Assembly: GCA_019426215.1 (NCBI GenBank)
Contig: CM033391.1
Span: forward strand, 18,898,708-18,962,707
Source: Buddleja alternifolia
Lineage: Eukaryota; Streptophyta; Magnoliopsida; Lamiales; Scrophulariaceae
Reading direction: 5' to 3'
Length of the DNA stretch: 64,000 nucleotides
A program made the translations under genes and the position numbers. Positions 32,977 through 43,601 of this stretch are shown here, piece after piece. The notes beneath the pieces are model-generated. The model saw only the letters and a program-made list of their open reading frames with translations, was not told the DNA's origin and searched no databases. The stretch's first letter is position 1; each line of letters begins with the position of its first letter.

Positions 32977-33527
32977 ATGACAAGAGATACTAAAAAATTG
33001 ACGGATTGGATTAGAGACAAAAATGCGATGGAGTTCATATTTGGAGAACACGGCCAACAACAAGAGCTGCTTGATCCGTGGTGCAAACTTAACATTGATG
33101 GCTCTTCCTTTGGTAATCTCGGATATTCAGGTATTGGCGATATAATTCGAGATTCTACGGTAAGTTTTTGGGTTGTTTCGCAATTCACATTGGTCATACC
33201 ACTAATAATGTAGCTGAAATTTGGGCCGCTCGTGAGGGTTTAAACTACGCTAATTCATTAGGAATTTCCCATTTAGTATTTGAATCTGACTCACTTTTCT
33301 TATATAATTGTTTTAATTGGATATGCCCGGCCCCTCGTACACACATGTTGATCCGAGAGAGTTCACTGAGCTTGACTAGATTCGAGGGCGTCAAGCTCAT
33401 TTTTGGTTACCGGAAGATTAATATGGCGACGGATAAGCTAGCTAAACACGCTGCGGCGATCCCTAATCTTCGGGCCTTTGGAACACCTGCCCAAACTTTT
33501 TGGAAGATATTTTGTCATTTTGTGTAA
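32977..33527 (+). pseudogene. LINE-type RNase H (RVT_3) fragment
   Basis: Frame 1 (32977-33213) has LLDPWCKLNIDGSSFGNLGY, the start of the plant LINE/non-LTR RNase H domain. After a one-base shift near 33160, frame 2 (33168-33527) continues GCFAIHIGHTTNNVAEIWAA, HLVFESDSLFLYN and NMATDKLAKHAA, covering the conserved E, D and D/A segments. It is followed by about 90 bp of 3' untranslated sequence and an A-rich tail at 33621-33632. The context is the 3' end of a 5'-truncated L1-type LINE. Confidence 0.8.
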
Positions 33528-33633
33528 TGACTTGTACTAAGACACGGTCCGTAGTACCAGACAGGAAAGCTTTTGTAATCTCTCGATTATATTAATATAA
33601 TATAGTGTGTTTCTGTGTTAAAAATAAAAAAAA
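33528..33633 (+). other. LINE 3' UTR and A-rich tail
   Basis: The stretch from the RNase H stop to AAAATAAAAAAAA at 33621-33632 fits a LINE 3' end. I did not identify a matching target-site duplication at the uncertain 5' border (about 32900-32980). Confidence 0.55.
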
Positions 33634-34000
33634 GCCTTTCGAAGTGCCGCCACTTTTAAAAAACTTTTAGTTTTTTTAGTGAAAAAGCTACGTTAATTTA
33701 TTTACACAAGTTAAATTCATAGTAATAAGTCAATCTTTTACTATAGTATGTATGTCCAACGATTAAAGGAAATGAATCAACTTATTTGCCTCAAGAGAAA
33801 ATCAAAGTAAATATTTCTTCTTTTACTATGAAATAACGAAGCGCAGGATTTAAATTACTTTTTACCATGAATTTTGAAAGTTTTTGCTATACAGTTGAAT
33901 CATAGCATTTAGCATCTATTTACACATTAAATATCGTGTAGCGAAAAGCATTTTTTTTTTCTGTGGTGAAATTTTGTGCGAAGTGCATTATGTATATGTA
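33634..34000. other. AT-rich interval
   Basis: No feature recognised between the LINE tail and the Helitron terminus. Confidence 0.55.
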
Positions 34001-34040
34001 CTAGTTAACAACCACCGCGCAAAGCGTGGTGATGGTGTCC
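34001..34040 (-). mobile_element. Helitron 3' terminus
   Basis: Minus strand: CCACGC, a short loop, GCGGTGG hairpin, then TTGTTAACTAG followed by T. A GC-rich hairpin ending about 8-10 nt before CTAG, with T next, is the Helitron 3' signature. Sequence to the right (34041 onward) would be its interior. Its 5' TC end was not located with certainty. The TC end at 38894 is a candidate, but that end also pairs with a nearer 3' end. Confidence 0.6.
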
Positions 34041-35794
34041 GGAAAAAATAGTTTTTAATTTGTAACGTTAGTATCATGGAATATCAATCTTGTGTATGAA
34101 TCAAATGAACCTGATCTTTTTCAATTTTAATAACTTTAACAGGGAGTTTTGAAAAGCAAAAAAAATGACAATTTTGTTCTCCAACCTTATATCACATAAT
34201 CCTCCATACAAGATTGATGTTTTAACGCTTCGAGCTCGCTATCACGCCTCACTCGCTCTACAATTTATGGATCCTACTTGAAGAAATAACAATGATTTTT
34301 TATTGATTAATGATATTTCTTATACATTAAATGAAAATGCTTTTCATTGATCAAAATAAGTAAAAAGAGTTTCTCTTTAACAAGCGAAATTCCTGATATA
34401 GATTTTGCAAAAATGCAATTAATCTTTTTCATTTCATCTTAGTTAATATTTTTTTAGCATATCAAAAAGACAATCACATCATTTTATTTTTAAAATTCAA
34501 GTTAAAAAATAATTATCTAAACATGAGATAATCATATCAAAATAATATTTAAAGATAATTTGGACAGACAATTTATAACAATTATTTAAAAAATATTTTA
34601 TAAGACACGCTCCAAGACACTCCTGTTATCAAATAATTTTAGATTTTGACGCTATTACGCTCCCACTTCCGCATTCGCCCCCACCTCTATATCACTTAGA
34701 TTCCATCTCTACTCCAACTATGCTATAGGCTATCTTTCAAAATGATTGTTTAAATTATAATGTACCCCAATGTAGCTGGATCATTGCTTCTCACGCATAA
34801 GATTTTAACAGTAGACATTGAAAACATCATATTATCACGATTACAATAGAATTGTGAAATCGTTTCTAGAGGTTTAAGCACAATCTCAGTGGAAATATTG
34901 CTACGATATAGAACTTCCTGTCCGACATCATTGCGAAATGAATCACCAAAAATTTATTTACAAAGGGCTAAACATAGATAAATATTATCATACCAATGAA
35001 TGGTGAGAAAAGCAATGGGATCTTTACATATTACAAAATAATGCAGTACATGTTGCTGCATCAATTCCAGAGTTAAAAAAATAATTCAATAACAAACAAC
35101 TATAATTGCACTCTAAAAACTATTGTTCATTGCATTAGACAAACAAATTATAGCCACTGTAATACTCAAAGTTAGTAGTCATTTGGGTCTCTATTGTTAA
35201 AGCTACACAATCTGATAACATGGTTCCATATTTGCAGGCCAGGAGATGAAAGAGAAGAACATAGCCAACTGCTAGTCAGAAAACTTTTGGTGCTAGGATA
35301 TGCATCTGCAAACATTAAGTCCCAATATGAAGCATTTTTGCCTACCAAAACTCTATGTCACTATAGCATATAAAGTTTACAAAAATGTCAACTAAAATGT
35401 AGCCTAACGAGCAACTTCGCTAGTCAGATGAAGCATTTTTGTTTTCCATTTCTTTCTAAAAACACCTGCCAAAAACTTTCACCTTTGTTTATCTAATTTC
35501 CCTGCGGTAAAGTTGTTCTTTGTCTCCTGAATACCTGAAGGCACGGTACCTGCAATTAACAAACATACAATTAGTTTTAAAATAAACCTTTTCTCACGAT
35601 CCATATCAAGATCAGTAAAAGCTCATCATAAAATGAAGATCAACAAGCTCGATTTTATCTACAAAGTCGATATCAAATAATATGAAATGAACAATAACGT
35701 CGTCCCACTATATTCTAACAACCAAAACACTCCTTCAGTAAAACTTTTGTTACAATCTGCTCCCGGTATCAAGTTTCATGTATAACCAACATCC
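34041..35794. other. AT-rich interval, probable Helitron interior
   Basis: No coding frame with a recognisable domain. Near 35505-35570 the minus strand shows TTAATTGCAG followed by a short frame ending in a stop (TVPSGIQETKNNFTAGKL), which could be a terminal exon of a captured or decayed gene. Confidence 0.4.
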
Positions 35795-35802
35795 TCTAAT
35801 GG

Positions 35803-36289
35803 CAGTGGCGGATCCAGAAATTTGGATTAGTGGGGGCACAATTTACCACTGGTGGCCAAAAATAGAAGCAGGGACGGAGCCAGGGATTTTACTTGGGGGG
35901 GCGAGATTGTTGTGATACAGTTATACATTTTTTTTTGCTAGATAGACGAAGGATTCAAGGGTCCCGCGATACGGTACGTTATATTTATGGGGTGAAATAT
36001 AATAAGGAACTAAAATTACCCTATTCATAAGCCTAAGATTTTTATTTTACCCTATTCATAGGCTTTGTTTGAATTACCCTATAATAAGGGGGAGATGCCA
36101 AGGCTCAAGAGTGAGAGAGAGAGAGGGGTGAGAATTGGGTGGGAGAAATGGAAATTGGAATTGAGGGGGGCATTTAATTATTTGAGTGGGGGCATTAATG
36201 TAATTTATAAATTAAAACTAAAAACTATGTATATATTAAAAAAAAAAATTGAGCGGGGGCAGTCTTAGGAGTATGTAGATCCGCCCCTG
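35803..36289. mobile_element. hAT-type MITE with 8-bp TSD
   Basis: The ends are CAGTGGCGGATCCAG and the complement of CAGGGGCGGATCTACATAC. TCTAATGG occurs directly outside both ends (35795-35802 and 36290-36297). An 8-bp duplication with CAGNGGCGGA termini is diagnostic of hAT. Inside at 35869 a second hAT-like end (CAGGGACGGAGCCAGG) suggests a nested or chimeric element. The frame at 36065-36268 is not a transposase. Confidence 0.92.
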
Positions 36290-36748
36290 TCTAATGGCAG
36301 TATCAGTCGATTTGTAATTTTACTCAGAGTGAATAACGATCAATAAATAATGAATTTAGCTATACATTAACGAGGTGTATATATTTTCATATCAAAAGTT
36401 CAGTTCGCGTTAGCATATTAAGTTTAGAAAAACATGAACACAGCTCACTTACACAATATTCTTGAACTGGAAATATTTATAAGTTATGTAAGCATTTATT
36501 TGCCAAGGTATTCATTCTTTAAGTTGTCAATAGCTCGATGATTCACCAGTATCATCAGTAGCAGTAATTAAACCTATATCTTAAGTAGTAGATATTTTAA
36601 AAACAGCACATTTAAAAAAAGATACTGTATATTTTTCCAAATAATCAGAGAGAAGTAAACATAGTACCAGTCGTATGGCAATATGTACTCGAGCTTGCCT
36701 CGTGTTATATTCTATGAATGTTCGTTCAGTTTCTACCAAATCAGATAC

Positions 36749-36836
36749 GTACGACATATAAGAGTTGTGTGTACGACATATAAGAGTTGTGTGTACGACA
36801 TATCAGAGTTGTGTGTACGACATATCAGAGTTGTGT
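36749..36836. repeat. Four 22-bp tandem repeats
   Basis: Four units of the type GTACGACATATAAGAGTTGT plus GT run head to tail. Units 1-2 have ATAAG and units 3-4 have ATCAG, so the array grew by duplication of variants. It lies just upstream (plus sense) of a gene-like duplicated segment. Confidence 0.95.
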
Positions 36837-38510
36837 CCTGCCACTGAAAGGAAAGAAAAAGGCGGCGTCATTTCATACGAAAGAAAAAGAAAAAGAACAT
36901 ATTAAAGGGGCTTGATCCAGTGGATTCAAAAGAGCAGCAGCGGGTGCAACCGGCGATGAAGAGGAGTTCTCCTCTCTCACACAAAGATGCACACACTAAG
37001 AGATTTTCTTTTTCTTTTTTGCAAGGCCAGTTTATAGCTTTAGTGAAAAGTCAAAGATAATAAATAGACTCTTTAAGTTCTAAGTTCACTTCTGAAAGTT
37101 GTTAACTTGAAAACCGGTAAAATTACCGTGTCTTGTCTTTGATGGGCATAAGAGACCTAAAGCTGACAAGATTTTTATCCACAGGAGATTCAATATTTTG
37201 TATAGTTTCGGGGAGAATTTATCGGTAGTAGACATTGTTGCCATCCCCAAGTAAGGAAATTTTGAAGCCTTGTCCAAAAAGAATATTGGTAGCGCTACAC
37301 AAGATCCTAAATTTTAATTTCATTGATGATTTCCTTCAGAAGATTGCTAAAGATATATGAAAACTCAGAAAATGTGATATTCTTGATATTTATGTTGGTA
37401 TGAGGAAGGTTTCGCATGACTGGAATAAAAATATTAACCATCCTTTCCTATCCCTTAAATGAAACTTTCTCGAAAGAAAAGAGCAGGGTTCTTAAACCAT
37501 AACAGAAACTAAGATAATTTTATTATTGCTTTTCACACCTGTATCATTTGTCAGCCATGTCTAGAATGATAATTCTATTATAATTGTGGTGATACAATTT
37601 TTACTCATCATTCATCCATCAAGTGAAGTGTCAAAATAAGGAGAAAAAATAGAGATACACTCGAAAGAGTAATGCCCCATCCATACTTTTTAAATCAAAC
37701 GGGAGGTGAAAATTGGTGATATAGAAATGATGGTATATAACATTTTCCTACCCGAAATAAAACACATTAAAATGGCCAAAAATAGAAGCAGCAATTTTGT
37801 GCGGCGGCACGGTAAAAGTAAATAATCACAAACCACAAACTACACACATACACGTGACGCCAAATTACTAACCTTGATAACAAAATGCAATCCGAACTGT
37901 CGCTGGCGTTTGAACAGACAGAAACCTGAAACCAGAGGTAAAGAAATTGATGTAATGAAATCAGACAAAAAGTTGAACAAATTAAGACTGCGGAATTTAC
38001 CTTAATAAACCCAAAACATTGTCTCCTAATTTTTCTGCCAAAACCCGAAACTTTACCTCGAAATTTTCCAGCGATAAACGCCAATAACAATTTCTGCACC
38101 ACAATTGAAAACCCCCATTGAAGGACACATAAAGAACTAAGAAAAGGATTGATTCAAGAAACCAGAAAAATGAAGAGAAAAACACCAAATAACCACATAG
38201 AAAACCCCAAAAGCATGAAAACGCGAAGATGAATGTACAAAAGTGGATAACCAGAACCAAAAAACCTCAGGAATTACTGATGACAGATGGCCAAGAGTTT
38301 TTCGTCTTGGGCAGTTGGGTCGTGTTCGCTGGATGTGTTGTGCCGCCACTGAAAGAGAAAGAGAAAGAGAAAACGCCGTCGCGGAGTAAACAGCCGTGAC
38401 CAAGGTACCACGTCGTTTTGTGAGGAAGAACCGAAAATAAAAGAAGGAAAAATGGGGCGGGATCCAGTGGAGCCTCGGGCGACGAAGAGGTGTCTGCCTT
38501 CCCCTTTATA
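36837..38510 (-). pseudogene. Duplicated gene-like 5' region with splice-like sites
   Basis: Segments 36837-37010 and 38330-38510 share CCACTGAAAG(G/A), AAAGAAAAAG runs, GATCCAGTGGA and a GCGACGAAGAGG/GCGATGAAGAGG block. On the minus strand the right copy looks like a promoter and leader (TATATAAAGGGG at 38505). It is followed by plausible introns: CCTGAG|GTTTTT, GGTGCAG|AAATTG, TTCGAG|GTAAAG, TTTCAG|GTTTCTG and ATCAAG|GTTAG between 38280 and 37870. No long coding frame crosses these junctions. I cannot name the gene. It may be a host gene leader, a pseudogene, or a fragment captured by a Helitron. Confidence 0.35.
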
Positions 38511-38514
38511 TATA

Positions 38515-38894
38515 CTAATCGATATACCACGCTCTATGCGTGTGCAAAAAAAATAAAAAAGAAACTTAAAAGTTTTTTTAGTAAAATTAATTAATACACA
38601 GTACAATATTTGACATTTAAATTTTTAAAAAAGCATTAAATAAATAAAATATATATATATATATATATATATAAAGAGACAAAAAGAGGGGAGGGGGGAA
38701 GAAGAACGTGGAAGATGTGATAGAAATAAGGAAATATTAAGAGAGAGAAAATATGTGAGATAAAATATAAAAGAAAAATACTTGGGGACACTTGTCAAAT
38801 TTTTAAAAAATAAATGGCTTCACCAAAAACTTGACAGCCCAAGGTAATTTCTCTTAGGCTCTCCCACTTTATATAATAGTATAAATAGTATAGA
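38515..38894 (-). mobile_element. Short non-autonomous Helitron
   Basis: On the minus strand the element starts A|TCTATACTATTTATAC at 38894. It ends with a hairpin (CACGC, loop, GCGTG) then GTATATCGATTAG followed by T at 38514. Start with TC after A, 3' hairpin and insertion before T fit a Helitron. The terminal tetranucleotide is TTAG rather than the usual CTRR. At 380 bp with a TA microsatellite and GA-rich tract it has no coding capacity. Confidence 0.6.
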
Positions 38895-39003
38895 TGTAGA
38901 AAGAATAATATATTTGAGGAGTTTAAGTGAGGTGGTGAGTAGTGCCTTACTTTCCTCTTTTTTTTTTTTTTTTTTTGTGAGATTTGAGTATTGCCTTACC
39001 GCC

Positions 39004-39978
39004 AAGGTATTAAATTTCGGTATCGGTATCGATATCGGGGTAGTAAATTTACGGAAATTTCGATGGAAATTTCGGGGATATTCAAAATTTCGATATCGAT
39101 TTTAAAGAAATCATGGATATTTATAGAAATATTTGAAAATTTGCAACAAAACTTTGTGTAACTTTAAATATCATAATTATGCATCTTTTACATAAATAAT
39201 ATTGTATATATATAATATATGTATAGTTAATTTTGTTAAGTAGTATGATTAAAATCTGTGGCGAAAAATATAAAATAAATATGATTTGAGAGTAAAGTAA
39301 TAATCAAATCTCCTAAGAACTTCATTAAAACAAAAAACCACAATTTTAATACAAATCATCATTTAAAACCACATTGAGTTTCTTGGAGAATCGAAATCAC
39401 TGTCATTAGTCTCTCTTCTCCCTCTATTTTCGTACTGCATGTATAAATTATTAGTCAAATGTTGATAGTATTCATCTCATGACATTGAATGTTGGTGGTA
39501 CTGCATATAATGATGGTAATATCCTTCTGATGTTGTATTCTACTGAACCACAACGGGCACAACATATTCGACAATATTCATCCCATAAATATATTCTTTG
39601 AAAAAAATCTAATGTAAATTAGTGAATACATGACTTATTTGCACAAGAATTGACATAAAGATCACACTTTCCAAAATGAATGTATAGTACACGTAGTAGG
39701 GGCAAGAGTACAAAATTTTGAAATTTTTTGAGTATGGTCGATATTTTGGGATATATCGGGAAATTTCGGTGGATATTTGACAAAGTAATTTTATTAAGAA
39801 TTCAAGATTTCGGGAAATATCGGAAATATCGGTATATATCGGGAAATATCGAAAAAATCGGGAAATTTCGATAGATATTCTGCAAAATTGGATCGAAGGT
39901 GAGATTTCGCTTCGAGACCCCCGGAAATCCAAAATTTCGGTGGAAATTTCGAGGTATCGGAGGATATTTAAGACCATG
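39004..39978 (+). mobile_element. Mutator-type MITE, copy A
   Basis: It starts AAGGTATTAAATTTCGG and ends with the complement of CATGGTCTTAAATATCC. CTTACCGCC (38995-39003) and CTTACCGCA (39979-39987) form a 9-bp duplication with one mismatch, as expected for Mutator-like elements. Subterminal sequence is filled with short GAAATTTCGG/GATATCGG motifs. The 975-bp interior is non-coding. A second copy lies inverted at 40961-41813. Confidence 0.85.
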
Positions 39979-39987
39979 CTTACCGCA

Positions 39988-40951
39988 AAGTGGGGATTTT
40001 ATTAGTATTTTGTAAGCAAAAAGTTCAATAGTGAGGTATAGTTGTTTCGAATTTTGGCGGCATTTGGCGGAAATGAAAAAAGTGGCATTGTAAGGGGGAA
40101 AGATTTGGTAGCTACTTTATTAAAATGAGAGTTGAATCACCACTAAGTGTGAAAATTGTCAAGACGAAATTGCGTAGTAAGAAGGAAGATGATTTTTTGA
40201 GTAGTTCAGTACTAATTTACATTGACAAAGAAATTGCTCAAACTTTCAATATCGACTCGATCGTTGACGAGTTTGATATAATGAAAAAATGACGAGTACA
40301 ATTTAGAATTTCCAAAGTAAATGTATCTAAGAAATATGTTAGCAATATGGTTTATTTAGCTGCGATTTGCATATTTTTGAATTTATATTATTTTAAATTA
40401 TGATTGCTTTTCGCTTTTTATTCACAAACAACTTTTTGTTAGAATATTTATCTAAGTATGATGTACTATGCATATGGTTTGTTAATATTAGGTAAAAAAA
40501 ATGATTATCTTAAAGAAAAAAAATATAGTAATTTCACAGGACAAAAATATATGAAAAATAAATATTAAATTTTTATTTTTTTACATTTCAATTTTGGTCG
40601 CCCTTAGTAAAAATTCTGACTCTATCCCTGTATACATGTGGTGTGACCTAGGTCTCGGGCGCTCCTAAGTATGATCCATGTTTATATAGTTGATCATGCA
40701 TAAACACTTCAATTCTGTTAAAATGAGTGTTTTGAAAAACTCTAATTTTAAGTGATTATCAATATTTTGTTAAAAACAAGTTAATCGTGAATGTTTACAA
40801 ACTCAATTTATGTTTTTAATTATATTTTAAAGTTAGATGACAGAAATTATATAATCACTAAGTTGATAAGAATGGGCTTAAAACTGGTTCTACTGTTTTT
40901 TTAATTAAATCAAATTTATGTTTAAACATGTTTATACTTAATTACATTTTA
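39988..40951. other. Spacer between the inverted MITE copies
   Basis: AT-rich DNA with no coding domain. A hAT-like end, the complement of CAGGGATAGAGTCAGAATTT, lies at about 40613-40632 without an identified partner. Confidence 0.5.
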
Positions 40952-40960
40952 ATATATAAC

Positions 40961-41813
40961 CATAGTCTTAAATTTCGCCCGAAACAGCGAAATTTTAATC
41001 GAAATTTCGGGTTTCTGGGGGTCCCGAAGAGAAATCGAACTTTCGACCCAATTTTGGAAAATATCTATTGAAATTTCGACCGAAACCCGAAATTTCCCGA
41101 ATTTTTTGTCGAAATTCAAAATTTTCCGAAATTTTAAATAATATCTGCTAAATATCCATCAAAATTTTGACCGAAACCCGAAATTTCCCAAAATTTTCAT
41201 CGAAACCCGAAATTTTCCGAAATTTAAAATCGTATTTTTTTATTTTTTAAATATTTTATAGTTAAAAATTAGGGTCAAATAATCATTCATATTAAAAGAA
41301 AATATAATAAATGACCAATTATGTAAACCATAAATAATAAATTTAAATACTAATTTGAAAGTGATATTTACGCAATAAGTTAATAAAAATTCGGGTCTAA
41401 ACGCAACAATTATTTAAATAAAATATCATAAAAATCCTAATTGAAGCTTGATGTGGTTTTAAATAATGATTTTTACTAAAATTGTGGTACACTTTATTTT
41501 AATGAAGTTCTTATGATATTTGATTATTATTTTACCACCATTATTTCATATTTTTCACAGGAGGTTTTAATCATTCTATTCAACAAGATTCATTATGCAT
41601 ATGTTATACATGGAATATTATTAATGTAAGAAATGCATAATTATGATATTTAAAGTTACACAAAGTTTCATTGTAAAATTCCAAGTATTTTTATAAATTT
41701 TCATAATTTCTTTAAAACCGAAACCGAAATTTTGAATATCCTCGCAATTTCCATCGAAATTTCAGTAAATTTACTACCCCGATATCGATACCGGTACCGA
41801 GATTTAATACCTT
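40961..41813 (-). mobile_element. Mutator-type MITE, copy B (inverted)
   Basis: The reverse complement of this segment aligns with 39004-39978, including ends AAGGTATTAAATCTCGG and CATAGTCTTAAATTTCG and the interior around TTACACAAAGTTTCATTG. The flanks ATATATAAC (40952-40960) and GTATATAAC (41814-41822) give a 9-bp duplication with one mismatch. Its own duplication shows it inserted independently of copy A. Confidence 0.85.
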
Positions 41814-41892
41814 GTATATAACCCATAGGAGTTATTTTCTTGTTGCTAATGTTATCCAACTTTTTTTTCACTTTTCCCTTGAATTTGCAAAT

Positions 41893-42110
41893 AGAGATTA
41901 TAGCAGATACCTCCAACCTATGACGTGATATGCGCTTTGCCCTCCAACCTATTAAAAGTTGCACTCGACACCCTAACCTATCATATGTGCACTTTGCCTC
42001 CTCGGTCAGCTTCGGGAAAATTCGTAGGGTGTCGAGTGCAACTTTTAAGAGGTTGGGAGGCAAAGCGCACTTCACCTCATAGGTTGGGGGGGATATCTGC
42101 TATAATCTCT
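41893..42110. mobile_element. Foldback-type inverted-repeat element
   Basis: Two arms of about 85 bp are complementary. The left starts AGAGATTATAGCAGATACC and the right ends GATATCTGCTATAATCTCT. Both contain TATTAAAAGTTGCACTCG or its complement and CGCTTTGCC. The centre is about 40 bp. It is non-coding and could form a long hairpin. A partial extra arm lies at 42321-42407. Confidence 0.85.
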
Positions 42111-42320
42111 TAGAACAATAAAAAAGGAAATTTTTAGGTTTTTACTAATATTTTTATTTTTATACTTTTATCATTTTTTTCTTATTTATTTTCATGTTCC
42201 AGATTTTTAAATTGTCTTTTTTATTTTTAGAAAATTATAAATATTTGAATTTATACTTTTTTTTTATTTTTTTCTTATTTATTTTCATGTGTTCCGGATT
42301 TTTGAATTGTAATTTTTATA

Positions 42321-42407
42321 GGTCAGGGTATCGAGTGCAACTTTTAATAGGTTGGGGGGCAAAGCGCATATCACCTCATAAATTGGGGGATGTCTGCTAA
42401 AATCTCT
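42321..42407. repeat. Single arm of the same foldback element
   Basis: The segment GGTCAGGGTATCGAGTGC to GTCTGCTAAAATCTCT matches the right arm of the 41893-42110 element. The 210 bp between contains a direct repeat of TTCTTATTTATTTTCATG (about 42178 and 42271), pointing to local duplication. Confidence 0.75.
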
Positions 42408-42909
42408 TGCAAATATTAATCACATTTATTTCTTTATCACTTATTATTCATTCTCAACTTTAATCATTTTTTGTAGGCAAAGTCTGCAAGCACTCCTTTG
42501 AAAAGAATGAGTGATTCCCGTAAGCTCTTGGGAATTTGAGTATTCAATAATTATAGTGTGTTGCATATGCGAACCTGCACCTAAGTTACTTAATACAGAT
42601 GATTGTGAAGGTTCAAAAATTTCGAATCCTAATGGTTCTTAAAAATTACTAAAAAGAAAAGGTAGACTATAAGTCTTCAAGTCTTTTTATCAAAATAATA
42701 CTAAATAAATAAAATAATCACAAAATAATACAATTTTGAAGCAATTGTGCAAATAATACCAGACGGCATGTCGTCTTGTATTTTTGCTTTTTTGAATTAG
42801 AAGATGACCCTAATTTCTATTTTTTTTAATGTGACTACAGATATAACATGCATAGTAGTTATAAATAAATAAATATAATATATTGAAACTAATCACTTTC
42901 CTCATTTTT
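42408..42909. other. AT-rich interval
   Basis: No gene or repeat recognised up to the nested MITE/pararetrovirus locus. Confidence 0.55.
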
Positions 42910-43045
42910 GGGAGAAATCCACTTTAGTCCCTGAACTTTACCTCTAATCTCAAATTAGTCCCCAACTTTTTAAAAGTCTCAATTTAGTCCTTCTGAAGGT
43001 CATTAAAAATATTGATGGCAAAAATAATTCTTACTTGTGGACTTT
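42910..43045. mobile_element. Left arm of an inverted-repeat MITE split by the pararetrovirus
   Basis: The segment starts GGGAGAAATCCACTTTAGTC and ends around AAATAATTCTTACTTGTGG. Its inverted partner is at about 55693-55874. Flanks CTCATTTTT (42901-42909) and CTCATTTCG (55875-55883) match 7/9, fitting a 9-bp duplication. The sequences of the two arms have diverged. The pararetrovirus lies between them. Confidence 0.5.
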
Positions 43046-43093
43046 CAAGCCATTTTAGGTCATTTTGGCAATTTTGGGATTCTGCTTTCCAAA

Positions 43094-43107
43094 TGGTATT
43101 CAGAGCC
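43094..43107 (+). promoter_or_regulatory. Pararetroviral tRNA-Met primer-binding site
   Basis: TGGTATTCAGAGCC matches the plant initiator tRNA-Met primer site TGGTATCAGAGC with one inserted T. In caulimovirids this site marks the start of minus-strand DNA synthesis and the conventional genome origin. It sits at the upstream edge of the viral insert, so the copy is opened near the origin. Confidence 0.75.
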
Positions 43108-43115
43108 TTAGGTTT

Positions 43116-43595
43116 ATTGATGAAACAATTGTTTTAATTTTACGTATAATATTTTATTCCCTAACAGAGAAGATTTTAACAAGTAAGGAACAACCGAACA
43201 ATAGTGCGAGTAGTTATGAAAATCAAGAATCAATCCTTCCTTGGAAGGAGATCGAGCCGGATACCTCTAAGCTATCAAGAGATCTTAGAGAAATCCAGAA
43301 GACGATTCAAGACTATGGACACAGGTTAGCTAATATAACTGTGAAAATAGAACGTTTGAACCAAAAGATGGACGAGATCTTACTAGATCTGGGTAAATTC
43401 ATGAAGGATCTGAGGATTGACATTTCAGATCTAAATGGAAGACAAGGTGGTAATATTGAAACATCCAAATCCAAGAAGGAACGTATCAGTGATGCCCTTG
43501 GACGAGTACCTCTTCTTCACCAGAAAGGCAAGGCGAAGGAGATCCCGAAGCCTAAAACTCAGGAAGATCTAATTATTGATATCCTCAACACCTAA
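43116..43595 (+). pseudogene. Pararetroviral N-terminal coiled-coil region
   Basis: The open frame spans the primer site, so the true start must lie downstream; no in-frame Met is well placed, suggesting a lost start. The product from about SASSYENQESILPW has long amphipathic stretches (LSRDLREIQKTIQDY, VKIERLNQKMDEILL) that look like a coiled coil. A basic tail (HQKGKAKEIPKPKT) follows. It ends in TAA at 43593, two codons before the next Met, and the reading frame is the same. It was probably continuous with the coat protein frame. Resemblance to virion-associated coiled-coil proteins is suggestive only. Confidence 0.55.
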
Positions 43596-43601
43596 ATTAA
43601 T

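Noticed and set aside
37767..38606. Several minus-strand frames of 87-111 codons
   Set aside because: Overlapping phases over leader/intron-like DNA; splice-like sites interrupt them and no domain is seen.
43065..43115. Start of the first viral frame at ATG 43065
   Set aside because: The primer-binding site (43094) would lie inside the coding region, and this ATG sits close to MITE-arm sequence.
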